Positions 16,310 through 25,083 of a DNA stretch of 64,000 bases are shown here, piece by piece (the stretch's first letter is position 1; each line of letters starts with the position of its first letter). Under the pieces are notes generated by a model. It worked only from the letters and a program-made list of their open reading frames with translations, did no database searches and was not told where the DNA came from. The translations under genes and the position numbers were made by a program. Source of the stretch: Zoogloeaceae bacterium (GTDB lineage Bacteria > Pseudomonadota > Gammaproteobacteria > Burkholderiales > Rhodocyclaceae); the NCBI GenBank assembly GCA_024235675.1, contig JACKLZ010000002.1:866001-930000 (forward strand). Reading direction: 5' to 3'.

Positions 16310-17665
16310 TCAGACTTCTCCTCCTATCAGTTGGCGCAGGCGGGCTTCGTCCCACCGGTCCAGATTCACTTTGAGATGCGCCATGCGCGCATCATGTTCG
16401 ATGACGGCTTCGCGCACGCCGGGCAAATCGAGAATTTGCCGGCGTACGGCCTCAATGTCTACCGTTGCGGCAATCGGGTAGCTGCGCGCGGCCACTTTGG
16501 GCGGCGGCAGCATGGTCATGGCGACGCCCAGCCACAGCAGCGCCATGAGTGCGGTGACGACGAAAACGCTGCCGGGTCCGAAGTGCTGACTGAGCACGCC
16601 GCCAAGCATGCCGCCGAGGAACAGGCCGAGCGACTGGCTGGTGTTGTAGATGCCGAGCGCCGCGCCTTTGGAGGCGGGCGGCGCGACGCGCGAGACCAGC
16701 GAGGGCAACGTGGCTTCGAGAATATTGAAGGCGACAAAGAAGGCGACCAGCAACACCGCCATCTGCCACACCTGCTCACGGCCGAACAGCAGGCCGATCT
16801 GGGTGAGCGTGAGCAGCGCGACGGCGGCCATGAAGATGGGTTTGAGCAGGTTTTTGCGCTCGGCCACGATGATGGCGGGAATCATCAGCGCGAAGCTGAC
16901 CAGCACGGCGGGCAGGTAGATTTTCCAGTGCTCGGCGATCGGCAGGTTGCCGCGGGCGACCAGCGCGGCGGGCACCACCACGAACATGGCCATCTGCACC
17001 GTGTGCAGCGTAAAGATACCGAGGTTGAGCCGCAGCAGCTGGCCGTCGCGCAGCACGCCGGCGAAGCGCACCATCTTGGCCTCGACCTTGGGCGGGTTCG
17101 GCACCACGCGGCGCAGCACCACAATGGCAAACAGCGCGAGCCCGGCGGTCATCCAGAAGATGCCCGACATGCCGATGGCGGCATACAGCACCGGCGCGGC
17201 GACCAGCGAGATGGCGAACACCAGCCCGATGCTGGAGCCGATCATGGCCATCACCTTGGTGCGGTGCTGCTCGCGGGTGAGGTCGGCGGCCAGCGCGGTA
17301 ACGGCGGCGGAAATGGCACCCGCCCCCTGCAAGGCACGGCCGGCAATGATCCACGGCAGGGTCTCGGCCATGGCCGCCATCACGGAGCCCGCGGCAAACA
17401 GCAGCAGGCCAAAGATGATGACCGGCTTGCGGCCGAGGCGGTCGGAGGCGATGCCGAAGGGAATCTGAAAGCAGGCCTGGGTGAGGCCGTAAATGCCCAG
17501 CGCCAGGCCCACCAGGGTGAGGTTGTCGCCGCCGGGCAAGCCGCGCGCGTAAACCGCGAACACGGGCAGGATCAGGAACAGGCCGAGCATGCGCAGGCCG
17601 AAGATGCCCGCCAGCGACGCGCCGGTACGCCTTTCGGCGGATGTCATGGTATCGGTATCGGCCAT
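16310..17665 (-). CDS. YajR-like MFS transporter with C-terminal ferredoxin-like domain
   Basis: 451 aa, twelve predicted TM helices in the first ~385 residues. MFS motif A appears as GIASDRLGRKPVI between TM2 and TM3. The last ~65 residues form a soluble domain (VDIEAVRRQILDLPGVREAVIEHD...AHLKVN) like the YAM domain of E. coli YajR, and the length also agrees. The physiological substrate of the family is not settled. It is the first gene of a two-gene unit with ssb and diverges from uvrA. Confidence 0.85.
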   Translation of the reverse strand: MADTDTMTSAERRTGASLAGIFGLRMLGLFLILPVFAVYARGLPGGDNLTLVGLALGIYGLTQACFQIPFGIASDRLGRKPVIIFGLLLFAAGSVMAAMAETLPWIIAGRALQGAGAISAAVTALAADLTREQHRTKVMAMIGSSIGLVFAISLVAAPVLYAAIGMSGIFWMTAGLALFAIVVLRRVVPNPPKVEAKMVRFAGVLRDGQLLRLNLGIFTLHTVQMAMFVVVPAALVARGNLPIAEHWKIYLPAVLVSFALMIPAIIVAERKNLLKPIFMAAVALLTLTQIGLLFGREQVWQMAVLLVAFFVAFNILEATLPSLVSRVAPPASKGAALGIYNTSQSLGLFLGGMLGGVLSQHFGPGSVFVVTALMALLWLGVAMTMLPPPKVAARSYPIAATVDIEAVRRQILDLPGVREAVIEHDARMAHLKVNLDRWDEARLRQLIGGEV

Positions 17666-17816
17666 GGGGGTCGAAACTTGGTCCGGGCGAAGTGAATTGC
17701 GTATATTAGCAGGTTGCGCCCGGCGGGCTGCAGTGCACGATCGACTGACAGGCTGGCCGGCGAGATATCAAAGGGCCCGCCCTGGCGCGGCCCGAACTCG
17801 GTAACAAAAGCCCGGC

Positions 17817-20645
17817 ATGGACAACATTCGAATTCGCGGTGCGCGCACGCACAACCTCAAAAACATCGACCTCGATCTGCCCCGCAATCGCCTGACGGTG
17901 ATCACCGGCTTGTCGGGCTCGGGCAAGTCGTCGCTGGCCTTCGACACGCTCTATGCCGAAGGGCAGCGCCGCTATGTGGAGTCGCTGTCGGCCTATGCGC
18001 GGCAATTTTTGCAGTTGATGGAAAAGCCCGATGTGGACCTCATCGAAGGCCTCAGCCCGGCGATCTCCATCGAGCAAAAAGCGACCAGCCACAACCCGCG
18101 CTCGACCGTGGGCACGGTGACCGAGATCCACGATTACCTGCGCCTGCTCTTCGCCCGCGCCGGCACGCCCTACTGCCCCGACCACCCGGACCACCCGCTC
18201 GAAGCCCAGAGCGTGAGCCAGATGGTCGATCATGTGCTGGCGCTGCCCGAAGACACCAAGCTGATGATCCTCGCACCGGTGGTGGCCAGCCGCAAGGGCG
18301 AACAGCTCGACCTGCTCTCCGAGCTGCGTGCGCAGGGTTTTGTGCGGGTGCGTATCGACGGCGAAGTGGTCGACCTCGACGCCGCGCCCAAGCTGGACAA
18401 AAACAAGCGCCACAGCATCGACGTGGTGGTCGACCGCCTCAAGGTGCGCACCGACGCCCGCCAGCGCCTGGCCGAATCCTTCGAGACCGCGCTCACCCAT
18501 GCCGAAGGCCGCGCCATTGCGCTGGAAATGGACTCCGGCGCCGAGCACCTGTTCTCGTCGCGCTTCGCCTGCCCGGTGTGCAGCTTTGCGCTGGCCGAGC
18601 TGGAGCCGCGCCTGTTTTCCTTCAACAACCCGGCCGGCGCCTGCCCCAAATGCGACGGTCTGGGCGCCATGGAATTCTTCGACGCGCAGCGCGTGGTGGC
18701 GCATCGCGAGCTGTCGCTGGCCGGCGGCGCGATCCGTGGCTGGGACCGGCGCAACCAGTTTTACTACCAGATGCTCACCTCGCTGGCCAAGCACTACAAA
18801 TTCGACATCGAGGCGCCCTTCGAAGAGCTGACCGAAGAGGTGCGTGAGGTCGTGCTGCACGGCAGCGGCAAAACGGCCATCGCCTTCCGCTACCTGTCAG
18901 ACAGCGGCCGTTCGGTGCTCAAGGAGCACCCCTTCGAGGGCATCATCCCCAACCTTGAACGCCGCTACCGCGAGACCGATTCGATGGCGGTGCGCGAAGA
19001 ACTGGCCAAGCTGCGCGGCACCCAGGCTTGCCCGGTATGCGCCGGCGCCCGCCTGCGCGCCGAAGCCCGCAATGTGCGCATCGGCACCCACACCCTGCCC
19101 CAGCTCAGCCATCTGCCGCTGGGCGACTGCGCCCACTATTTCGAGAATTTGCAGCTCACCGGTCATCGCGCGCAGATCGCCGACAAGATCGTGCGCGAAG
19201 TCACCAACCGCCTGCACTTCCTGATCAACGTCGGGCTCGACTACCTCACCCTGCAACGCTCGGCCGACACGCTGTCGGGCGGCGAGGCGCAGCGCATCCG
19301 CCTGGCCAGCCAGATCGGCTCGGGCCTGACCGGCGTGATGTATGTGCTCGACGAGCCGTCCATCGGCCTGCACCAGCGCGACAACGACCGCCTGCTCGGC
19401 ACGCTCAAGCGCCTCCGCGACATGGGCAACACGGTGATCGTGGTCGAGCACGACGAAGACGCCATTCGCGCCGCCGACCATGTGGTCGACATGGGCCCCG
19501 GTGCCGGCGTACTCGGCGGCCAGGTGGTAGCCGAGGGCTTGCCCGAAGACATCATCCGCCACCCCGACTCGCTCACCGGCGCCTACCTGTCGGGTCGGCG
19601 GGCCATCGCCATCCCGGCCCAGCGCGTGGCCCCGCGCGAAGACCGCGAGCTGGTGCTGCGCGGCTGCACCGGCAACAACCTCAAAGGGGCCGATCTGCAC
19701 CTGCCCGTCGGGCTGTTCACCTGCGTGACCGGCGTGTCCGGCTCAGGCAAATCGACGCTGATCAACGACACCTTGTACGCCGTCGCTGCGCGCCACCTGT
19801 ATGGCTCGAATGCCGAGCCGGCGCCCTACGCGCAGGTGGATGGGCTGGCCTTTTTCGACAAGGTCATCAATGTCGACCAGTCGCCCATCGGCCGCACGCC
19901 ACGCTCCAACCCGGCCACCTACACCGGCCTGCTGACGCCGATCCGCGAGCTGTTCGCCGGCGTGCCCGAGGCGCGCACCCGTGGCTACGGGCCGGGGCGT
20001 TTCTCCTTCAACGTCAAGGGCGGGCGCTGCGAGGCCTGCCAGGGCGACGGCCTGATCAAGGTCGAGATGCACTTCCTGCCCGACATGTACGTGCCCTGCG
20101 ATGTCTGTCACGGCAAGCGCTACAACCGCGAGACGCTCGACGTGCGTTACAAGGGCCGCACCATTCACGATGTGCTGTCCATGACCGTGGCGCAGGCGCT
20201 GGAGTTCTTCGCACCGGTGCCTACCGTCGCGCGCAAGCTGCAGACCCTGGACGACGTCGGCCTCGGCTACATCGGTCTCGGCCAGAGCGCGACCACGCTG
20301 TCGGGCGGCGAGGCACAGCGGGTCAAGCTGGCGCTGGAACTGTCCAAGCGCGACACCGGCCGCACGCTCTACATCCTCGACGAGCCGACCACCGGCCTGC
20401 ATTTCCAGGACATCGAAATGCTGCTGGCGGTGCTGCACCGTCTGCGCGACCACGGCAACACGGTGGTGGTGATCGAACACAACCTGGACGTGATCAAGAC
20501 CGCCGACTGGCTGATCGACCTCGGCCCGGAGGGCGGCAACGGCGGCGGCACCATCCTGGCCGCAGGCACACCGGAAACCATCGCTGCCACGCGTGCCAGC
20601 CACACGGGCAAATACCTTGCCCCCGTACTTACGCGTACTGAGTAA
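17817..20645 (+). CDS. uvrA: Excinuclease ABC subunit A
   Basis: 942-aa damage-recognition ATPase of nucleotide excision repair. It has two ABC modules: Walker A GLSGSGKSS (31-39) and GVSGSGKST in the second half, with signatures LSGGEAQRIRLASQIGSG and LSGGEAQRVKLALELSKR. Zinc modules are visible as CPVC...CPKC and CEAC...CDVCHG. The length is normal for the family. No CTGT-N8-ACAG LexA site was seen in the 151 bp between it and the divergent MFS gene. Confidence 0.98.
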   Translation: MDNIRIRGARTHNLKNIDLDLPRNRLTVITGLSGSGKSSLAFDTLYAEGQRRYVESLSAYARQFLQLMEKPDVDLIEGLSPAISIEQKATSHNPRSTVGTVTEIHDYLRLLFARAGTPYCPDHPDHPLEAQSVSQMVDHVLALPEDTKLMILAPVVASRKGEQLDLLSELRAQGFVRVRIDGEVVDLDAAPKLDKNKRHSIDVVVDRLKVRTDARQRLAESFETALTHAEGRAIALEMDSGAEHLFSSRFACPVCSFALAELEPRLFSFNNPAGACPKCDGLGAMEFFDAQRVVAHRELSLAGGAIRGWDRRNQFYYQMLTSLAKHYKFDIEAPFEELTEEVREVVLHGSGKTAIAFRYLSDSGRSVLKEHPFEGIIPNLERRYRETDSMAVREELAKLRGTQACPVCAGARLRAEARNVRIGTHTLPQLSHLPLGDCAHYFENLQLTGHRAQIADKIVREVTNRLHFLINVGLDYLTLQRSADTLSGGEAQRIRLASQIGSGLTGVMYVLDEPSIGLHQRDNDRLLGTLKRLRDMGNTVIVVEHDEDAIRAADHVVDMGPGAGVLGGQVVAEGLPEDIIRHPDSLTGAYLSGRRAIAIPAQRVAPREDRELVLRGCTGNNLKGADLHLPVGLFTCVTGVSGSGKSTLINDTLYAVAARHLYGSNAEPAPYAQVDGLAFFDKVINVDQSPIGRTPRSNPATYTGLLTPIRELFAGVPEARTRGYGPGRFSFNVKGGRCEACQGDGLIKVEMHFLPDMYVPCDVCHGKRYNRETLDVRYKGRTIHDVLSMTVAQALEFFAPVPTVARKLQTLDDVGLGYIGLGQSATTLSGGEAQRVKLALELSKRDTGRTLYILDEPTTGLHFQDIEMLLAVLHRLRDHGNTVVVIEHNLDVIKTADWLIDLGPEGGNGGGTILAAGTPETIAATRASHTGKYLAPVLTRTE

Positions 20646-20761
20646 TGGCCGCATCAGGCGGTGATCTCCGACCAGATGCCGTCATAAAATTGATGCAAAG
20701 CAAACGACGCCGGCGGTAAGCAGCGTAGCGTCTCGCACACTGCATCATCACGGCCGCGCCC

Positions 20762-23302
20762 ATGAGCATCCGCCTCTTCATCCTGCTGACCTCAGCCATT
20801 GTTGGCCTGATCTTTGTTGGCGGCAGCTGGTTTGCCGTCACCAGCGGATTTGAAGACACGCTCACACGGCATGCACGGACGCAAGCCGCCGAAAACGCCC
20901 GACTGACCCAGGCCGCGCTCTACGAGGTAATGAACACGGGCTGGAATCCCGAACAGGCGGGGGCCTTTGCGGCCGCCTTGCGCGCCAGCAATCCGGATCA
21001 GACCATTCGCATCTACGGCGCAACACCGGCCTCAGGCGCCAGCCGCTCGCCCGACGCCATGGTCCAGGCAGCCCTGAGCACTGGACGCCCCCAAGAGCAA
21101 AGCACCAACAACGTGCTGCGCTCCGTATTCCCGCTCAAGGCCGAAGCACGCTGCCTGAGCTGCCATGCGCAGGTTCAGGAAGGACAGGTCCTGGGCGCCA
21201 TTGAGGTACGTGCGCCGCTCGCCCAGGTCATGTCCGAAGCCTTGTGGGCCTTCTTCTTCAGTGCCATGCCCAGCCTGTTGTTGGGCGCCGGCATTGCCAG
21301 CGGCGCTGTCTGGTGGGTCAGCCGCCGCATCGGACGCAGCGTCGATAGTGTCGAGGCACAGGTCAACGCCATCAGTACCGTCGCCGACCTCAAACAACTG
21401 AGCAGCCCGCGCGCGCATCAAGGTTTCGAAGAAATCGAACGCATCCAGCACGCGCTGGGCACCCTGGCCATGCGCCTGCGTTCAATTGCGGTCGACAAGG
21501 ACATCCTGCTGTTCGAGATCGGCCTGCTTGAGAAATTCGTCATCACCTCGGACGTAATCCGCGACTGGCGCGAGTACGTCACCCAGCTGCTGCGCGACAT
21601 CAACGCGATGATCGAGGTGCATGTGCTGTTTTCGGTATTCCAGATCGACGATGAAACCTTCGATGTGGAAGTGTTCTGGCACGGCCAGCCCAGTGACAGG
21701 CTTCTCGCACGGGTCGGAGCGCAGATTTCGGAAGCGGTTCAGACCCACCCGCGCCTGTCGGGCCCCGCAGAGGTGACCCTGCGTCACCACCACGACAGCA
21801 CGCGGCCGCTCGCCGACGATGTCGACACCACCAATCTGGCGCTCAAGGTGAAGTCCCTGTTTGTCGAACAGCCCAAAATCGGCGGCATCGTCGGCATCGG
21901 CGTGCATACCGAAACCCTCACCGACCAGACCCACATGCTGGTGCTGGAGAGCATTCTGTCGACGCTGCTCAACGTGGTCGGCTCGATCAAGGCCATCCAC
22001 AAATACACCCGCGACCTGGAGTACTACGCCACCCGCGACCCGCTCACCAGCCTGTACAACCAGCGCGTGTTCTGGGAACTGCTCGGCTACGAAATCGGCC
22101 GCAGCCAGCGCCACTCGGTGCCCTTCACCTTGCTGCTGCTCGATCTGGACAACTTCAAGCTCATCAACGATCACTACGGCCACGCCAGCGGCGACCGCTT
22201 TTTGCAGCAGTTTTCCAGCAGCGTTGGCGCGGCCCTGCGCCCCGGCGACATCTTTGCGCGCTACGGTGGCGACGAGTTCGTGATGGTGCTGCCCGAGGCC
22301 GACATGGAGCAAGGCTACACGGTGGCGCAGCGCGTGCTCGACGTGGCGCGCAAGGTCTCGATCGACGTGCCAACCGGCGACAAGGTCCACGCCTCGGTAT
22401 CCATCGGCGTGGCGGTCTACCCCGACCACGCGGCCGACGCCAAGGACTTGTTCCTGTTTGCCGACACCATGATGTATCGCGCCAAGGCCGAAGGTAAGGA
22501 GCGCGTGCGCCTGCCCACCAACGCCGACGTCATGGCGGTGTTCCGCGACCTGTCCGAAATGGGTGTGGCGGTGCTGGCCGCGGTCGAAGAAAAGCGCATC
22601 ACGCCCTACTTTCAGCCGATCATGGGCGTGGGCAACAAGCGCGTCACCGCCGTTGAGGTGCTGTCGCGCATCGAGATCAATGGCGAGGTCATCCGCGCCG
22701 ATCAGTTCATCGAGATTGCCGAGAAAGTCGGCGTCATCCACCGCCTCGACGCCATCGTGATCGAAGCCGCGCTGGCCAAGGTGAAGGAGACCGACTACGA
22801 CGGCTACCTGTTCTTCAACCTCTCGCCACGGGCGCTGGTGCTGTCGGAATTCACCACCACCTTGCGCAACATCGTGGCGGCGTCGGGCTTTCCACCGGAA
22901 CGCATCGTGTTCGAGATCACCGAGCGCGACACGGTCAAGAATCTGGCCCTGATGCAGCGCTTCTTGTCAGAGCTGCGCTCCGAAGGCTTCAAGCTGGCGA
23001 TCGACGACTTCGGCTCCGGCTTCTCGTCCTTCCACTACCTGCGCAACTTCACTTTCGACTTCCTCAAGATCGAGGGCGATTTCGTCGCCAACATGCTCAA
23101 CAACGATCGCGACCAGGTCTTTGTGCGCAGCATCACCGCCCTGGCGCGCGAACTCGACATCGAAGTCATCGCCGAATTTGTCGAAAGCGAAGCGATTTTC
23201 GCCCTGCTCGAAGAGATCGGCATCGAATACGCCCAGGGCTATCTCATCGGCCGGCCGTCGGCCGAGGCGCCGGGCAATCGGCTGCCGGCACGCGCGGCCT
23301 GA
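20762..23302 (+). CDS. GGDEF-EAL c-di-GMP protein with periplasmic c-type haem motif
   Basis: 846 aa. TM1 is residues 4-27, a periplasmic domain of about 130 residues follows, then TM2 at about 160-186, HAMP-like and GAF-like regions, GGDEF at about 430-590 and EAL at about 600-838. The periplasmic part contains one CXXCH haem c motif, CLSCH (131-135). The cyclase motif is intact (RYGGDEF). In the phosphodiesterase domain EAL is EVL, with NLSPRAL, ITERD, DDFGSGF and FLKIEG present and AEFVE in place of AEGVE, so activity is plausible but not certain. The haem suggests that redox state or a gas such as NO or O2 modulates c-di-GMP (inference). Confidence 0.9.
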   Translation: MSIRLFILLTSAIVGLIFVGGSWFAVTSGFEDTLTRHARTQAAENARLTQAALYEVMNTGWNPEQAGAFAAALRASNPDQTIRIYGATPASGASRSPDAMVQAALSTGRPQEQSTNNVLRSVFPLKAEARCLSCHAQVQEGQVLGAIEVRAPLAQVMSEALWAFFFSAMPSLLLGAGIASGAVWWVSRRIGRSVDSVEAQVNAISTVADLKQLSSPRAHQGFEEIERIQHALGTLAMRLRSIAVDKDILLFEIGLLEKFVITSDVIRDWREYVTQLLRDINAMIEVHVLFSVFQIDDETFDVEVFWHGQPSDRLLARVGAQISEAVQTHPRLSGPAEVTLRHHHDSTRPLADDVDTTNLALKVKSLFVEQPKIGGIVGIGVHTETLTDQTHMLVLESILSTLLNVVGSIKAIHKYTRDLEYYATRDPLTSLYNQRVFWELLGYEIGRSQRHSVPFTLLLLDLDNFKLINDHYGHASGDRFLQQFSSSVGAALRPGDIFARYGGDEFVMVLPEADMEQGYTVAQRVLDVARKVSIDVPTGDKVHASVSIGVAVYPDHAADAKDLFLFADTMMYRAKAEGKERVRLPTNADVMAVFRDLSEMGVAVLAAVEEKRITPYFQPIMGVGNKRVTAVEVLSRIEINGEVIRADQFIEIAEKVGVIHRLDAIVIEAALAKVKETDYDGYLFFNLSPRALVLSEFTTTLRNIVAASGFPPERIVFEITERDTVKNLALMQRFLSELRSEGFKLAIDDFGSGFSSFHYLRNFTFDFLKIEGDFVANMLNNDRDQVFVRSITALARELDIEVIAEFVESEAIFALLEEIGIEYAQGYLIGRPSAEAPGNRLPARAA

Positions 23303-23310
23303 GCAACGGT

Positions 23311-23610
23311 TCAGGCTGCAGCGGCCGCAGAGGCCTCGTCCGACGGCTGCTCGCCCCGGCTCAGATAAATCGTGCAGGCCACCCGCAGCAAGGATGAGAA
23401 ATTGCCCACGTCGCCCTGCTTCTGCAACAACTCCCCGTACAGACGCGCGAGAAACTGCGACAGGCTGAAACCCTCGGTCGCCGCCAGGCGCTCAAGAATG
23501 TCCCAGAACTGACGCTCCAGCGCCACGCTGGTCACATGGCCATTCAAACGGATCGACCGCTTCACCGTCTCGTAGTTGGCCGGGTCCTGCCCCGAATACA
23601 GATTGCACAT
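23311..23610 (-). CDS. Ribbon-helix-helix domain protein
   Basis: 99 aa, start at 23610 after AAGGAGCTGAG. The central region KRSIRLNGHVTSVALERQFWDILERLAATEGFS has the strand-helix-helix pattern of RHH_4-type proteins, followed by SLSQFLARLYGELL. It is probably a dimeric DNA-binding regulator. It converges on the c-di-GMP gene (8 bp) and diverges from a DJ-1/PfpI gene across 115 bp, so that gene is the most obvious candidate target (inference). Confidence 0.82.
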   Translation of the reverse strand: MCNLYSGQDPANYETVKRSIRLNGHVTSVALERQFWDILERLAATEGFSLSQFLARLYGELLQKQGDVGNFSSLLRVACTIYLSRGEQPSDEASAAAAA

Positions 23611-23725
23611 CTCAGCTCCTTGTAGCAGCTCACTACTACCCCGACCGCCGGCCGGCTCCCTACAGTGTAGTTGCCTTCGCGGCGATGTCACCCTGGCGCG
23701 AAGCCCACCCCTGAAGGAGACAAAC

Positions 23726-24307
23726 ATGACTCGAAAAATACTGATACTGGCCGGCGATTTCGTCGAAGACTATGAACTGATGGTGCCGTTCCAGGCCTTG
23801 CTGGCCGTCGGCTACACCGTGCACGCCGTGTGCCCGGACAAACAGGCCGGCGATCAGATCGCAACCGCCATTCATGATTTTGAAGGCGATCAGACCTATA
23901 CCGAGAAGCGCGGTCACAATTTCACGCTCAACGCGAGCTTCGACGCCATCGACCCGGCCGACTACGACGGGCTGTGCATCCCCGGCGGACGAGCACCCGA
24001 ATACATCCGCCTCAACCCGCGTGTACTCGACATCGTGCGGCACTTCGATCAGGCCAACAAACCGATCGCCGCCGTCTGTCACGGCCTGCAGGTACTGGCG
24101 GCCGCCGATGTCCTGCGCGGAAAGCACTGCACGGCCTACCCGGCCTGTGGCCCGGATGTACGCGCCGCCGGCGGCCACTTCGAGGGGATCGCGGTCGATG
24201 CAGCGATGACCGATGGCAATCTGGTCTCCGCGCCCGCCTGGCCTGCGCACCCGCAATGGATTGCGCAGTTCATTGCCCTGCTGGGTACCACGATCCATCA
24301 CGCGTGA
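23726..24307 (+). CDS. DJ-1/PfpI-family protein
   Basis: 193 aa, start at 23726 after GAAGGAGAC. It is a class I glutamine amidotransferase-like fold with the nucleophile elbow AAVCHGLQ (C118, H119), an upstream acidic motif GDFVEDYELM and the glycine-rich CIPGGRAPEYIRLN. The family includes deglycase/glyoxalase III-like and protease-like members, and the precise reaction is not deducible. It stands as a single transcription unit divergent from an RHH regulator. Confidence 0.88.
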   Translation: MTRKILILAGDFVEDYELMVPFQALLAVGYTVHAVCPDKQAGDQIATAIHDFEGDQTYTEKRGHNFTLNASFDAIDPADYDGLCIPGGRAPEYIRLNPRVLDIVRHFDQANKPIAAVCHGLQVLAAADVLRGKHCTAYPACGPDVRAAGGHFEGIAVDAAMTDGNLVSAPAWPAHPQWIAQFIALLGTTIHHA

Positions 24308-24454
24308 TCACGCGCGGCCCGGTCGGCGGGCGCATTCGGCCGGGCAGCGCCTGAGCGCCACGGCGGCCGAAGGCGTGTGCTAATTTGCCAGGTGATGGCG
24401 GGCGCCAAAGCGGGCGCCTGCCAGCACCCCCATTTGCCGCCAAGGAGCTCTGCC

Positions 24455-24766
24455 ATGCCGGACCCGACACCCAGCACCGCCCAGGATCCGCAAAGCCGCT
24501 ATCTGCGCCGCGTCGAACGTCGCCTCAAAGTGCTCGAAACGCTTGATCAGGCCGGTCTGGGCATTTTTCTGTCGTCCGACAGCCAGCAGCGCAAGCATCA
24601 CATTGAGCTGTTCGCGCGACTTATCGCCCGACAAAGCGAGTTGCCCCGGCTGAATCGAAGCACATTCGAACAGGCCACCAAACTCCTGGAGCAGCGCCTC
24701 GAGGCCATGCAGAAACATCTGCCCAGCGACGTGCAACACCGCAACCGGATTCGCCGTAACTGGTAG
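24455..24766 (+). CDS. Small basic helical protein, unknown function
   Basis: 103 aa, start at 24455 after CAAGGAGCTCTGCC. It is rich in Arg/Gln/Leu, begins MPDPTPSTAQDPQSRYLRRV, and is predicted helical with no signal peptide, TM segment or known motif. It follows the DJ-1 gene on the same strand after 147 bp and converges on the LapA-like gene. Function unknown. Confidence 0.68.
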   Translation: MPDPTPSTAQDPQSRYLRRVERRLKVLETLDQAGLGIFLSSDSQQRKHHIELFARLIARQSELPRLNRSTFEQATKLLEQRLEAMQKHLPSDVQHRNRIRRNW

Positions 24767-24780
24767 CCCGTCGCGCACAC

Positions 24781-25083
24781 TTATCGAGGCTGACCCCGAG
24801 CGGGCAATTTCGGGGCTGTAGAGGACGGCTGCGGAGGTACGGGGTGCGATGCGACATCCGCCAGTTGATGACGGACCTGGCGGACCTCTTTGCGCGTTCG
24901 CAGGGTCCAGGGCAGCATCGCCAGCGCCCCGATCAACACGCCAAGCACCAAGGCCAGCAGGAGCGCGACCGAGAGCGTGGACTCAAAACGCCAGATGACA
25001 AAGCTCAGTTCCACCGTGTGAAAGTTCTGCAGCGCGAACACCGCAGCCAACACGAGCGATACGGCCAGAAGCACATTACGCAT
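24781..25083 (-). CDS. LapA-domain (DUF1049) inner-membrane protein
   Basis: 100 aa with two TM helices (about 3-20 and 39-62), the pattern ALQNFHTVELSFVIW between them and a basic helical tail, as in LapA/YciS-type proteins associated with LPS assembly. The start ATG lies inside the last codons of the antiporter gene (8-bp overlap), with GGAGAGC as ribosome site, so it is translationally coupled to that gene. Confidence 0.85.
   Translation of the reverse strand: MRNVLLAVSLVLAAVFALQNFHTVELSFVIWRFESTLSVALLLALVLGVLIGALAMLPWTLRTRKEVRQVRHQLADVASHPVPPQPSSTAPKLPARGQPR

Noticed and set aside
17666..17816. LexA/SOS box ahead of uvrA
   Set aside because: No CTGT-N8-ACAG match was found in the divergent region.
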